64,000 nucleotides of DNA. Source: Trichostrongylus colubriformis. Its lineage: Eukaryota; Nematoda; Chromadorea; Rhabditida; Trichostrongylidae. Where the stretch lies: contig OZ022256.1 of assembly GCA_963978905.1 (NCBI GenBank), positions 56,818,646 through 56,882,645 of the forward strand, read 5' to 3'. Of this stretch, positions 13,801 through 25,225 are shown piece after piece. Numbering within the stretch: position 1 is the stretch's first letter; each line of letters begins with the position of its first letter. The notes under the pieces are model-generated. The model was not told the origin of the DNA. It searched no databases and saw only the letters and a list, made by a program, of their open reading frames with translations. The position numbers were made by a program, and so were the translations under genes.

Positions 13801-16800
13801 CTGTTCCGCAATTAGGTATAATACTACGAAAAGCAACTTTCAGAGATCGGAATATGTGTGGAATGGATACGGTATGGGATGTTGTGGAGTGCGAGAGGGC
13901 CGCGACAGTAGCGCGCTCCACGGACCGTCCATACAGGGCAGCCTTCGATCACAGCGGCGGCGATCGCATCGCGCTCTTCTACCGTCGATATAAAAATCCG
14001 ATTGCCGTCTACCACTTGATACCACTTGGTAATATCATTAAGTTACCCCAAACATGGGAAAGCCACTGTAGTCGTAGCCTATGTACCTCTGCACTCCTTG
14101 CTCACTTACCGGGATGGTTCAGATCTCCAACTGGGATACCGTCGACTCGAGCAACACCTGCCAGATAGGAGGGGTCGAACCTGTTCAGCCGATTGACGCG
14201 AGTTGGTCTGGCTGAGATTCAACCTGGGGGATGGTAGGCATGATATGTATATGAATAAGCTTTGCATCGCACTCATCACACGGTGAGTGCAAAATGGGCT
14301 CACTTCAAATTGCTATCAGCGTAGATTGAGCCTACATACTTTCCTTCATTTTATTGTTACGTGACAACAAAGACGGTTTTATTGAATAATTTAGATACCA
14401 ACGACACAATAGTAATCCAACCAAGTATATTGAGAAGGTAATGGAACTTAGATCGAACTATAATGTGAGCTCCAAAATTGCCAAAAACAGTTGAAGCAAA
14501 GCTAGAATAGTTAAAATGGAATTTAGACTAGAACCCTGTCTTGCCGCCTGAGTCGTCTCTGCACCTCCCCCTTGTCACTCTAACTCATTGCCTGTGAACG
14601 TAGCCACGTCCTGCCCGCATTCCGCAAAGTATGAATGCGGCTCTACTGTTTAGTCACTATAGGAGAGACTGCTTTGCACTCCACCGGGTGATGAGCGCTG
14701 TATTGGAGGCGAACCCAACTGGTGCTACTAATCTACAACTAGAGCAGTGAGTAAAAAAAATGAAAAAGTTCAAAAATATGTGACGAAAGCTTCAAGCGAG
14801 CGCGCCAGTTGTAGGCATAGCAGTTGGTGTTGTGACAAATACAAGAATTACGCATGCCACGCCTGCTGCTCTCTATGCTAAGGTTTGTGTTTTGTCACAA
14901 TTCAAATTTCAAAAATAAAAACCGAAAATTTCTCGTATGTGTTTGTAGGGCGTACAAAGAAAGGTGGAATACGACGTGCGAAACAAAACCACCAGTGAAG
15001 TGCTATGTTCTAAAGACATAGCTCTGCAGATACTGAATCGTCCAGCTATAGAATTTCAGGTGCTCTTGCTTTTGACGACTACCCGACGGTCTTTTAGGGC
15101 ATTAGCTCGTCGTCACAGCGGAGGGTGAGGGGGAGGGGGGCGAAGGGGAAGTAGTACGAAATTCCATCAACTGGCTATTCGTAGGCTCTGATCCAACCGG
15201 TGCGTGCTTAATGAGGTCAAACCTAACGTCGAGGAAAATTTCTGAGAGGTGCGAGCGCTACGGCGCCATTGACCCTTCCGACGCTACCTGTTGATATACT
15301 CCAGAGCTTCCTAGAAATGTCGTCAATCAACAGTGATACATAGCTTTGCTACGTAGTACCAAGTGGGTTGATCGATTGATGACCATTTTATAGCCTTTTC
15401 GGAGATCAACGGGTTCAAAAATTCACATACCAGGGGTCGTGGGAAATTACTCGCATATTTTTCAAAGATTTGATTCCTATTTTCCATTACAAATACACCC
15501 CATTTTTTGAGGATTCCTCGACCCATGCTTGACGCTCGCTGTTCGGAAGTCTTGGTGTGGGTAATACAATATTATTACAATAGTTATTGGCTCCATAAAC
15601 TGAGGTGACCTCTGCAGCTTCTCCATTCGTCCCTGTAGCCTTTGGCTCGAGAAATCGTGGGTGCCTGACAGCTGCAACTGTCACCACACCGGCTCCAACA
15701 CCAGGGCACTCCCATGCTCCGAGAAAATTGGCTCCTTCAGTACGACCCTCTTACTACGAGACCAAATACGCCCCCCCCCCCAACTTTTTTGGCCTCTACA
15801 ATACCAGCAACTGTGGCAGGATTGTACAGCTGATTGCTATGCATTCTTGCCTGAAGCAAAAAGATTAGATTTTTATTTCATATTTCCTATTTTTTGTTTC
15901 ACGCGGACTCGCTGTGAAATACCTCTCGCTTCTCATCTGCTTATTGAAAGCTTAGATTCAAGTGCTTATCGCTGACCTATGCAGGTACGATGCCCCCTCC
16001 CCACTCCTGTCCGGCCAAATACAACCCCATGTCGACGAAACCTCTATTCAAGGTGCACCCTGTCCAACACTGTCTACTTTATTCCTATTTATTTCTCACT
16101 GTTCTTAAAGGAAAGTCATAGGTGAAGTAAGTTAAGTTTTAGCAATTAAGGTGCTAATGGGCGGTGGGAGAGCTTATCTTATGGATGCAAATAGAAGTGG
16201 GAAGCGATCTGATGGACGGAACATTGATGTGGAATGGGAGAATTCCGGCGGAAAAAGAAAAGTCCTACGATCACGACGCGAATTGGAGCAATATGAGGCA
16301 TCTGAAAATGAAAAAGTGTTGGGTGAGCTAAAGTATTTCAAATGGAAGGTTAAAATAAGGGTTAAATAATTTTCTGGAGTGTGGCTAAAACTCCCCCTGC
16401 AACCATAGGGGAGAGACGAATGAGGCGGTCAGAAATCTTCGAAATGAGACCCTTTTTCTAGCAATCCTCATTGAGGACAGATTTTCTGGGTGTATGCCAA
16501 TAAGACATGAACCTAGGGTAAAGCTGTGGGGCGCGCTATGGGCGCCTTGTTACTCGTTTCCCAGAGCGAATATGCTCAAAATAGGGGCAGGATTCGTCAA
16601 TATTCCAGAACCGAGCCAATGCGGCGCGCTCAACTTGCTGGATTCTGCAGCGCGATCTTCCTGCCTTATTGACACACACCTTTTCTGTGAGATGCTGATA
16701 GGGTCCGGTGACGAAGTCAGAGAAGATAAGCAGTGAACGTTATCCAGTCTTTCCAAGGTTCCCTATTCACAAGAAACAGCAGTCGTTTCTCTACAGAACA

Positions 16801-19800
16801 GGTTCTTGTATCCGAAATACCGAATGATGGTGTGTAACGAGGAAATCGCCAATTTTTTCCGATTCAATGAATAAATGTCCTTCTAACCCTTTTCTTTTCA
16901 CCGCTTCCCTGTACCTGTACTGACTGCATCGAATTCTATCCATTTATTGGAGTTCTACCTCATGTTCGGATCAGCCGCAATTCAGTTTTTCGAGGTTTGT
17001 GAATAATGTTGCAGGTCTATTCGCTGAGAAGAATATGGGATATGCAATACAAAGGCCTGCAGATGAACCGGACCTGACCTTGATGACGAAGAAAGCGATC
17101 GAGATTTTAGAGAAAAGTGGCAAAGAATACTTCCTCATGGTGGAAGGTTCCGCTTTCACTTTTACGCCAATTTCAAGAGGGAATTCAAATATTTCATTAC
17201 GCAGGGGGTCTCATAGATAGAGCAGAGCACGCCAATAATATGCATACTGCATTCGATGAAATGCGTGGATTTGAAAATGCCATCAAAGAGGTGAGCTGTG
17301 AAAGTGCGCCGAGCTACTCTGTATCTATAAAAGTGCTTTCAGGCCCGTCAGATGACGGATCCCAACGAGACGCTGATTTTAGTCACAGCTGATCACGCCC
17401 ATGCTCTTACAATTCCCGGATACGTTCCTCTACGACATAGTATATTCGGTAATTATTATTAAGCATCTGAATGAGCTATGGAAACATTGCAAAAAATCAC
17501 CTGTATCACTTGTATCACCTGTAGTCCGTTGCTCATCGAGAGTCTCAAGCGGGCGCCAGTAATGTCTTCATTCGTTCCTGTCGCGAGCCAAAGCAGTCCA
17601 GTGCACCTTTCTGGCTCCACGAACACGTAGCATCTCGTTCCCTTCGCGCGGAGCTTTCGTGAAAAAGTCTGACCATCGAGCAGGCAGTCGCCCAGGTGTT
17701 CGTCACTCTGGGTTCCCAGGGCTTGACAACCACTTCTATCTCAACTGAGTCGAGGGCTTTCTTCAAATCGATGAGTGTGAGATATGACGGCATCTTGTAC
17801 TCTCGCGACACTTCAATGAGCCTAGCGAGCGTATGGATGTGATCGATTGTACTGAGCCCTCCCCGAAACCCCGCTTGCTCGCATGACTGTCTTTCGGGTC
17901 CTTCTCAAGATGACACGAGACTTGTAGACTACAGACAGCAGGCAGATTGGACGATAATTGCCAATGTTGTGTGGATTTCCCTTCTTATACAGCAACACAG
18001 TTCTGCTACTAGTTTTCCACGAAGTGAGTACCTTGCGTTCCGACAGGTAGCGTGTTAGGAATCGGGCCATTGCTTTGACGATGACTGGCGGGAGATTCCT
18101 CAGATGTTCCAGTCTGATCCTGCCGGGGTCGGGTGTATTCTTCACCAACGACGTGTCGGACTTCGCAAGGGAGAAGTGATGGAGCGACATATCCATCCTG
18201 CCTCGGATTGCTCCTAGACAGTCGGACATGGCTATCGAAAGGATCCGCGTAGAAGTCGTAAATGACCTCCCACACTGCCCTTCGGGAAGCAGTAACTTAC
18301 CGTTCGGACGCCGGAGACTGGTCATTTTGGTCTTATGACTGGCGAAACTTCGGCTGGCCCTGCGGGTTCTCCTCCCAGCCTCTCCTGCTTCAGCCAGCAC
18401 TGCTGCTCTTTTCTCCTTGAGATCTTCTTTCATCACACCTCTGTATTATGGCTTCGCAAGTTCGGATGTCACTTGACAATCGCCTGCGGCTCGTGCAGCT
18501 CACTTTGGCGTATCAGCTAGAGAATTTCCGAAAAGAGACACCTTTTGTTGACCTTGAAAGCCTCTGCTCTCCTGGCACTATCACGAAGATGCTCAGAGAG
18601 CCGGTTCTACTCGTCGTCGATGTTTTCGATAACGGAATCCTGCCATACACCGAGAGAAGTGAGGTATTCCCAGTTGATGGGTGCCTTGGGTCTTCGCTCC
18701 TTGAATTTTACGGCTTTCTCTCCACGTATCGGAAAGAGGAATTTCGTGGGGATGAGTCGATGATCTTATCCCGTAAGAACTTCGGAACAACAGCGACATC
18801 GGTCAGGCAGAACCTTCGATTAGAGATGAGGTGATCGATCTCATTATGGAGGTGACCACCGGGTGGTTCCCAAGTCCATCGTGGATGAGAGAGCTCCTAG
18901 AACTGTGAGTCACCAAGGATGGAATTGATCGACATAATAAACTCAACCCTTTCACACCCTGCCCATTCCATACCGTTCCGTGAGCCCCAATGTGAAGTTC
19001 ATTGTCCGTTCTTATAGGGCCGATCTTGGCGTTAAAGTCGTCGACGATCCTGTTATAGCCCTGTAGCAGCCTCTCCCGAGCGGTCCTACCCAACGCTGCC
19101 GTTATGGAGGCTGTCTCAGGTTCAGGGGGAAGAGGCCCATTCTTATTGCTGTTTTCGACAAGATGGAGACCCGCGAGTAGCTTGCCAGGCTCTGTCGTGA
19201 GGGCTGGGTATACTTCGGGTAGTTAGCCGGGCTATCCCGTAGTGGAATTGGGGTTCATTTGTTGGAGGCGACCCCAGACCACCTTCTATGCACCTCCCAG
19301 CTGTAGAATGCAAGATATTGGCTGGACCGAATCCAGGAAACCAACTGCACCATACAGAACGCTTCCACACGCATGCAAGAGACGTCTTCATGATACGGAG
19401 GGTATGGATCAGCCCAGCACAGCAGGAACAAGGAGTCCATCCCCCGAATCCACCTGCGTCTCAGGGCAGGTACATGGTGGCTTTTGCTGCGCGATTAGCC
19501 TCCTATCCGCCACCTGCGATCGCGCCACGTGGTCTTGTCACCTAACCGCTCGAGATCCTTCAGCCAGAGAAGCCCCTCAGTAAAAGAGACTTATGTCAAC
19601 AAACAAAGACTGTGACTACTGGTAGCGCGCTTTTTTCTGAGATCAGTCTTCGTTCTGCGTATTGATCGAAGCCAAGCTGATCTGAGACACGTGGCAGTGA
19701 TACGTCGCCGAGAGACGGGTTCGCTTGTGAGAAAGCGCTGCGCTCCGTCTTTTGTGTGTGTAGTATGATACCAAGAATTTTATTAGGTTGGTTCATAATA

Positions 19801-22800
19801 AATCGGACAAATGGTAAAGATGATTTCTAGAGACCATAACTCAGCAACGAGTTAACGAAAATGGACGCGCGAGGTACCATTGGAATGAGTATGAAAAGCT
19901 CTTCAACGTACCGCAAAATAATCACTCCAAAGTAAATTCATTCCGCCACAATGCCGCACGATTTCAAGCGGTCCAGAGACCACATCCACAACGTCATACT
20001 ATTTATATCGCTATCTGGCCAGGACCCGCGGATATCGGCAGACGTCTGATAGAAGTTCACAAGGAGCATGCCCCCGGCAGAAGTACACTGTAGTTGTAGC
20101 ATTCGAAGTTTGCGTCAGGCGACTATTCCATCGAAGACGAAAACCGCGGTTGGTGGAGCGTACACGGCGTAGAGTACTGGGAGCTGCTCGATGAAGGTAC
20201 CACAGTATCCGCCGACGTCTACGTTCGTCAATTACGAGAATCGAAGGCAAATGTCCAAAGTTCGCTACGGCGACGGTCACATGTCTACTTCCAGCACGAC
20301 AATGCGAGACCGCACGTTGCAAGATCGACCAGGGCCGAGCTGCTGTCGTACAATTGGACCGTGCTTCCACACCCACCGTAGTCCCCAGACCTGGCTCCTT
20401 CAGATTTCCACCTTTTCTCCCACAGCCAACGCCACCTGGTCGGTCAAAACTTCAAAACTCGCGACGACGTCAAGACGGCACTCGGCAACTTCTTCGAGCT
20501 TCAGCTTCCGGCCTTCTGGAGCAAGGGCATCCATGATCTGCCTAACCCGTGGCAGAAGGTCATTGATAAAGATGAAGTATATTTCAAGTGAATCCCAGTT
20601 GTCGTTAAAAAGTTGTACGACAATGATTTAAATTTGTCAATTTATCCGATTTATTATGAATCAACCTAATAGTTGCCTTTTCAGAGTTCTATATTCCCAT
20701 TTCAGAGAACTACAACCTCGGAAAACGCTCAGTGCCGGGCATGTTCTTTGCACTCGGTCCTGGATATCGTGGTGGTTTTGAGAACGAAAAGCTCACAGGA
20801 GATTCCAGTATGTCATTTAACCTTCCTTGTATTTTCACACCGAATCCTCTTCGGTTCACCCACACTAACAAGAAGCGACAGACCTACTCTCTTGAGCTAA
20901 TTAGCAGGGGATAGCTGCAGCGCAATTCTTGTAAAACGGGAATCATGCCGGCGCTGTTGTATTGAATTTATGTGCTACTACCTATCAGCTTTTAACGCTT
21001 CGTCATTTTTTCTGGCATTGATATCCAGCATCGGCGTTCATGATAGCATTAGGTCTTAGTCTATAGTTACCATTTTCTGACACAAAAGTATTTCCCAATA
21101 TCACGCTCTTCTTATCATTTCCTACCTCCACGTATGCTACCTATATCGTGCTCATAATGGTGCTGCTTATTTGTTGTTTGTTATCTATCATTGACTGTGG
21201 AGGCCTTCAAACAACCCCTTCAAATTAACCGTCCATCGCATTTTGCGAATTCTCTGCAACTAGAATAAAAGTAGGTGATCTGGTTCTTGTGGCTTCTTAT
21301 CCTTAATATCGCCTACTATCACCTCCCTCTATTATATATCATTGCCGTTCCCTATTTCCACCCCTTCAGATGGTAGAAATCTGTAGATCACGCACATCCA
21401 CACACATATTACTCACACAAATCAGAATACGTATAAGAAGTTCCACTTAGAACGTCAGCAATGGAAATTTTCAGGTGAAGAATCTTATTTGCAGCCTAGT
21501 GCTATATACAAAAAGTCTGGTCATCATGGTGGTGAAGATGTGGGCATTTGGGCCGATGGACCTTTCGCAGAGTAGGCACAGACGTTCTACATCTAGCGCA
21601 CAGCTCACATTGCCATCAGCTTTTTAAATGACTTGCCGTTCAGACTGTTCACTGGATCTATGGAGAACACCGATATAGCGTATGCGATCAAATATCTGAT
21701 GTGTATCGGAAATGTCGGTCAGAATGTTTGCGATGCACCTGAGCAGCAATCGTCACTTTTTACCCAATTTACGAGTACGCTACAGACGTTTTTTTCGGCT
21801 AAGAAGATTATGTGGCGAAATTTCCGATAGGAAAGAAAGCCAGTGGGCTTTATAGGAGCCGTCTTGGTGCTTTCACAATGAGGGGGGCATCTCATAAAGT
21901 TGCGCATCTGGGCTTCTTGAAGAGAACTTAGAGAGGCGTTTCTGCACATTCTATTCTGCCCAAGCCTCAGTAGGGAAGTAGGAATCTCTTTCTCCCCTAC
22001 TTAGGTAAGTATAGAGACCATCGGTAGACACCTTCCCCCTTTTGTGCGACAGCAGCGCCATCTTATTTATCGGATTAGTTTCATCCCAGCCTGCTCCTTT
22101 TTTGTACGCGACCCGTCCCTCTCAGGATCAACGGGGCAAGGTATCTCATTTCTTTGATTTTTGACCGTTTCATTTCGTTTTCCTTCAACCTTTATCTTTG
22201 ATGAACTTTCCATAATAGGCCCGAATTGCCCCATCGTTGTCTTCGAAGAAATCATGCAAGAAAAAAAAGTCTCTCTGTTACCCTCGTACATATTTTTGTT
22301 GTATTTGCTTGATAAGGTCTGCATGCATATTTTTGAGTTTTGATAGTTGCTGATTATCGCCGCAGCCGAAGCTTTCGTCCAATACTCAGCATCCTAGTAG
22401 TAGCTTTCTGCATGCATAGTTTCACGCGAAGAAATGAGAATCTAGCTAAGATACAGCTCCTCAAAGTGCTGGCCAAGGGGGGGGGTCTCATTGTAAATGC
22501 CCACCCCGTCGTCCGCCGCGGTCGAGGACGCGTAGTGTTAACTCAAAATTATGCAGGCGATCGCACTCTTATCTTCGGCCGCGACGGATGACGGGACTGG
22601 GCTCTTACCAGGAGACCCACCCGTCCGCCACTTGAAGAAGCTGTATCTTGGCCAGAGATTCGCACTTTTACGCGTGAAACCATGCATGCGGCTCTTATTA
22701 ACCAAATACAGCATGAATATAGTGATAAGTCGTTTTTTCCGTACACGATTCTGAAACCTGTTTCACATGTCATTTGTTAGGTTGTCCCAAAAGTCTTGTA

Positions 22801-23933
22801 GGATTTTTCTCGATCATCACTTTTTATTACTTTTTTTTTCCAAGAAATAACAATTAAGCAGCAGCGTATTCACCATTGTTATCGACAACACTCTGCCACC
22901 ACATAGGTAGATCATTGATTCCTTCCTTCCAAAACTCTGGGTTCTGAGAGTCGAAGAAGTCAGCGATCGCCTCTGCAAGCACGTCATAGTCAGAATTTTC
23001 TCTTGGCCAGGGAGGATTTAAGAGGATTGGTAGAGTGATGTCAGAAGGAGCAATGTCTGTGTAGTATGGCGGGAGGGGCAGCACATCCCAACCGAGCTCC
23101 TGTAGCTTTGCCTAGGCACTTTTCGCGAAATGGGAGCGGGCGTCGTCATGGAAGAGGGTGACCGCGGACCTTCTCCGGCTCTTTTCTCGAACAGCGACGG
23201 CGAGCTGCTGGAGCTGGTGGGTGCATACGGTAGCGGTGACTGTCTCACCTTGTATCAGCATCTCTTGTGAAAGCATTCCTTCCTCTCAGAGCTACACAGT
23301 CCTGAGCGTGGTTTGTCTTCCGTTTCACTCTCGCCGTTGCTGAAGCTGATGAACCAGCTGCGCACGGTCTCGTAGCACACACATCCCTTGCCCAATGCAG
23401 CGTTGATGGAGTGACGAGCTTCCGTCGCTTTGGTGCCGCGAGACCACTCACGGTAGATGACACCGCGTGTTAGGTGAGTATCAAGTACGGGCATTGTAGC
23501 TCTCCCCACGGAATCTGGTGGGTCAATATATAATTTGTTAGAAAGCATAGAGAACCTTTTGCTATATTTCTGAACCGCCTAGACCCGACTCGAAGTAAAC
23601 ATGAGTATAGATTTTTTTTTTGGAAAAATCCTACAAGTCTTTTGGAACAACCTGATACTTTCAGTGACTTCATACAGTTCCTAAACTACACGTAAACTTT
23701 TCTTCGAAAGTTCATTAACATAGTTTTCAGATTACATAATTCAAAGAGATCCGAAAGATATTGCTTTTCTGCTTCTGGTGCTGACCACAGCGCTTTTTGT
23801 GATGGCGCTGATCCTTATTATTGTGCTAATTATGTGCATAAGAGCTATGGACATAAACAGGAGGAGCAACGTTCAGCTCGATAAAGAGGAAAGCAAATCT
23901 GGCACGGAGTGGATTTCAGAAGAATCTGTTTAG
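7859..23933 (+). CDS. Alkaline phosphatase, copy B, complete, membrane-anchored
   Basis: Fourteen exons: 7859-8075, 12062-12216, 12934-13002, 13553-13658, 14815-14882, 14949-15059, 16151-16322, 17015-17146, 17205-17290, 17343-17448, 20706-20807, 21475-21571, 21644-21774, 23731-23933. They join in frame to 584 aa. Residues 1-24 look like a signal peptide (MIRKK then a hydrophobic core ending EAKA). Active site, with E. coli equivalents: Asp85 in IGDGMG (51), Ser135 in TDSAA (nucleophile 102), His196 (153), Thr198 (155), Arg209 (166), Glu343 (322), Asp348 (327), Arg349 (328), His352 (331), Asp389-His390 (369/370), His459 (412). Residues 528-554 form a transmembrane helix, followed by a 30-residue acidic tail. 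Expected role: surface phosphomonoesterase with an extracytoplasmic catalytic domain. Intron 10 is swollen to 3.3 kb by an RTE fragment and a mariner. The exon 7 acceptor is AAG. Confidence 0.95.
8562..8782. repeat. 221-bp inverted-repeat element in intron 1 of copy B
   Basis: Left end GGGTCAAATAAAGTCGGGG and right end GACTTTATTTTACCC are complementary, with inner arms TAGGCTTAGGCTAAA and TTTAGCCTAACCCTA. It carries a 14-base C tract (8754-8767). Non-coding short element. Confidence 0.75.
9088..9594 (-). mobile_element. Internally deleted mariner keeping only the DNA-binding region
   Basis: Inverted terminal repeats (TTAGGTTGGACGGGAAGTTC at left, complement at right) flanked by TA at 9086-9087 and 9595-9596. 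At 507 bp it is far shorter than an autonomous mariner of about 1.3 kb. The minus strand holds only the N-terminal transposase segment; the catalytic DDD domain is gone. It lies in intron 1 of copy B. Confidence 0.9.
9188..9502 (-). pseudogene. Mariner transposase N-terminal fragment (two HTH motifs)
   Basis: An open frame whose likely start is the internal [15 protein letters not shown]. It shows the mariner N-terminal architecture: a first helix-turn-helix segment, [13 protein letters not shown] as recognition helix, then the linker [10 protein letters not shown]. It stops after AAVEEDW. The catalytic domain is missing, so it cannot transpose itself; a free DNA-binding domain could still bind the matching ends. 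Its start in the track above the internal Met is not supported by family length. Confidence 0.8.
9870..10200. repeat. Dispersed repeat, partner of 25020-25225
   Basis: Shares AGCAGCTGATA, TTTCGCCTTTCG, AGGTGTTTTG and GGTTxATAAGAT in the same order with 25020-25225. It contains a 13-base G tract (9997-10009). No transposase or inverted ends seen, so the class is unknown. The neighbouring stretch 10200-11170 holds nothing I recognise. Confidence 0.5.
11186..11755. repeat. Inverted-repeat element of about 570 bp in intron 1 of copy B
   Basis: Arms around 11230-11335 and 11610-11715 are reverse complements, for example CGCAATGGGCTGG against CCAGCCCATTGCG and AAAGATTGCACC against GGTGCAATCTTT. 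G tracts of 12 and 10 bases lie near the two ends. A related left flank (ACATACCGAxAAACAGAC) occurs at about 33340 in intron 1 of copy C. Confidence 0.65.
12776..12888. repeat. GC-rich short element, right half, intron 2 of copy B
   Basis: Ends in GCGCAAAGTATGGACGCGGCC, the same terminal motif as the complete elements at 31061-31203, 36973-37125 and 50061-50227. The left end is eroded. The inner part resembles the copy at 14541-14644. Confidence 0.6.
13085..13440 (+). repeat. 350-bp dispersed repeat, copy 1 (intron 3 of copy B)
   Basis: Shares long blocks with 53028-53430 (same orientation) and 58735-59095 (opposite orientation): CTTGGGGTCTTAT near the left, CCGGCTAGTGAC in the middle and ATTGCTGAGCA near the right. 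Ends near CTCCTTCCGGTGCCGCTAG, a variant of the CCGGTGTCTTTAAG end seen in other copies. Non-coding, type unknown. Confidence 0.65.
13920..14200 (-). repeat. Minus-strand coding-like segment shared by intron 4 of copies B and C
   Basis: Reverse frames read [13 protein letters not shown] and [17 protein letters not shown]; intron 4 of copy C (36000-36295) reads [19 protein letters not shown] and [16 protein letters not shown] at matching positions. Stops and frameshifts interrupt the frame here. It may be an old element or gene fragment that predates the duplication. I do not recognise the family. Confidence 0.4.
14541..14644. repeat. GC-rich short element, right half, intron 4 of copy B
   Basis: Ends TCCGCAAAGTATGAATGCGG and shares GCCTGTGAA and CGTCxCTGCACCT with the copy at 12776-12888. 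The left end is degraded. Confidence 0.55.
17499..19583 (-). mobile_element. Broken RTE-type non-LTR retrotransposon in intron 10 of copy B
   Basis: Minus-strand fragments in element order: apurinic-type endonuclease near 19000 ([15 protein letters not shown]); reverse transcriptase 18436-17822 ([27 protein letters not shown]); RT motif at about 17770 ([14 protein letters not shown]); then the C-terminal end ([11 protein letters not shown]) near 17590. Several frame breaks and an internal loss between the RT core and the tail make it inactive. The 3' end, at 17499, carries the short tandem tail TCACCTGTA / TCACTTGTA typical of RTE elements. Copies A and C have introns of only about 0.3 kb here, so the insertion is specific to copy B. 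Confidence 0.88.
19783..20669 (+). mobile_element. Decayed mariner in intron 10 of copy B
   Basis: Inverted ends TTAGGTTGGTTCATAATAAA and complement, TA on both sides (19781-19782, 20670-20671). The plus strand encodes the transposase 3' half: [12 protein letters not shown] near 20300, then [12 protein letters not shown], ending at a TGA near 20590. A TAG interrupts just before SPDLAPSD, where family members have a Tyr codon, and the 5' half is shortened (887 bp in all). Inactive. Confidence 0.88.
22243..22753. repeat. Inverted-repeat element in intron 13, copy B
   Basis: Orthologous to the elements at 6181-6605 and 43713-44343: left arm TTGTTGTATTTGCTTGATAAGG, right arm TACGCGTGAAACCATGCATGCGG. 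Copy B has about 80 extra bases after the left arm. Confidence 0.65.
22777..23655 (-). mobile_element. Internally deleted mariner in intron 13 of copy B
   Basis: Ends TTAGGTTGTCCCAAAAGTCT and an imperfect complement. The minus strand encodes an N-terminal segment ([33 protein letters not shown]) at about 23470-23270, then a C-terminal segment ([13 protein letters not shown] near 23150, [14 protein letters not shown] near 23070, ending AAA plus stop at 22854). The middle of the catalytic domain, including the first Asp, is missing, and frames are broken. The TA flanks are not intact. Confidence 0.85.
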
Positions 23934-25000
23934 ATGATATAATAACCAAAAAATTGTATCACACGAATAATTCACAAGTTTTCAACCAAGACTTTCTTCA
24001 AGATCTGGATAAATACTTTATTTGCGGTCCTATTTTCCTTGCAATATTTCTTCTATACAATTCTTGATCTAATTTGAAGAGAAAGCTCACGGAACTTAGG
24101 TTTTTCTTCACTTCCATACACCTGTACTGTAATTATTCTCTACGGGCCATCCGTAAACTTCACAAGAACAGATCAAAATTCTCTTTGGATAAGTCGGTGC
24201 ATTACCCACATACTGTCTTCGAAGAGCATGGGGCGCACCCTTCAGAGCAAGGTCAGCCTCAGATCGTCTCTTCATCCCGTTCATTTAAAAGAAACATTAT
24301 GTGCCAGTTTTGAATTACCTCGTCTACTTAACGCATGAAACAATTCAGTGAAACTCGTTTTCAAACACACTTTATCAGATATCGTTGCGAGAACAAAAGT
24401 GTAACCGGTATTTATACGATTGTCCTACAGTGGTCGTATTGCAAGTTTAAGCAGCATGGTAGATTTTGTTTACTCGCTTTCTATTTAATTAGGGCTCTTA
24501 TCAGTCACAGTTTGGCCATCACACAGTGCTGCACGAATTAATCCGTAGATAATGTGGAATTGGCCGATACTGAGTAATCGATATCGATGAAACTCGTGTC
24601 GCATAATTCCACATTGTGATTTCCACAATACTGAGCACTATCCACCCTGATATCTTCAAGGACATCCACCACTCTTCGTGAGCTCGAGCAGTTCAGCGGT
24701 CAAAGTATTTTGCTGCTACTGGTATCGCAAAAGGTAATATGTTCTATTACTCAGTTTTTGGTTCTACATATGTCAGTCAAATGGTCGTTTACCGCTAGTC
24801 ACCATATCTCTGTAGGCCACTATCACTCTTCGGATGCGATGGTGTTTCAGTGGTCGATATTTTTAGTTTAACTGATGTCCCATGATAACAGTCCTACTCT
24901 ATATAATTCGCTTAGTATGTCTCTGTGTGTGTCCGTCTGTCTGTCACGACATTCATATCTCGGGTGCAAAGCTGGGATGCTGAATTCACAAATGATATAG
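23934..25000. other. 3' flank of copy B and repeat-like DNA
   Basis: No gene seen. The first 200 bp resembles the 3' flanks of copies A and C. From about 24540 to 24900 there are short motifs (GGTCGATAT, CGATATCGATGA, AATACTGAGC) shared with the repeat zone 31900-33265. At about 24930 there is a run of GTCTGTCTGTC. Confidence 0.45.
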
Positions 25001-25019
25001 GGGGTGGTAAGGGAACCTA

Positions 25020-25225
25020 GGCGGTGGTACACCGACAGTGGTAGCAGCTGATACGCCCTGATAGGGAGCCTCGAAAGGCTAATGTCGCCAAATCTGTTTC
25101 GCCTTTCGGGTTGACCCTAAAGCGCTGACACGCACAGGTGTTTTGCAGGATGGAGCGGGAACATTAATAGCTGATGATCAAAATTGATAATGGTTGATAA
25201 GATACGATGAGGACCTTTGTGAGGC
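25020..25225. repeat. Dispersed repeat, partner of 9870-10200
   Basis: Colinear with 9870-10200 (GGTAGCAGCTGATA, TTTCGCCTTTCGG, CAGGTGTTTTGCAGGATGGA, GGTTGATAAGATxCGAT). No coding content. Confidence 0.5.

Noticed and set aside
16151..16369. Start of an independent small protein at exon 7 of the phosphatases
   Set aside because: The GTG/ATG here is internal; the segment is exon 7 with a donor at 16322 and encodes the family motif GGGRAYL.
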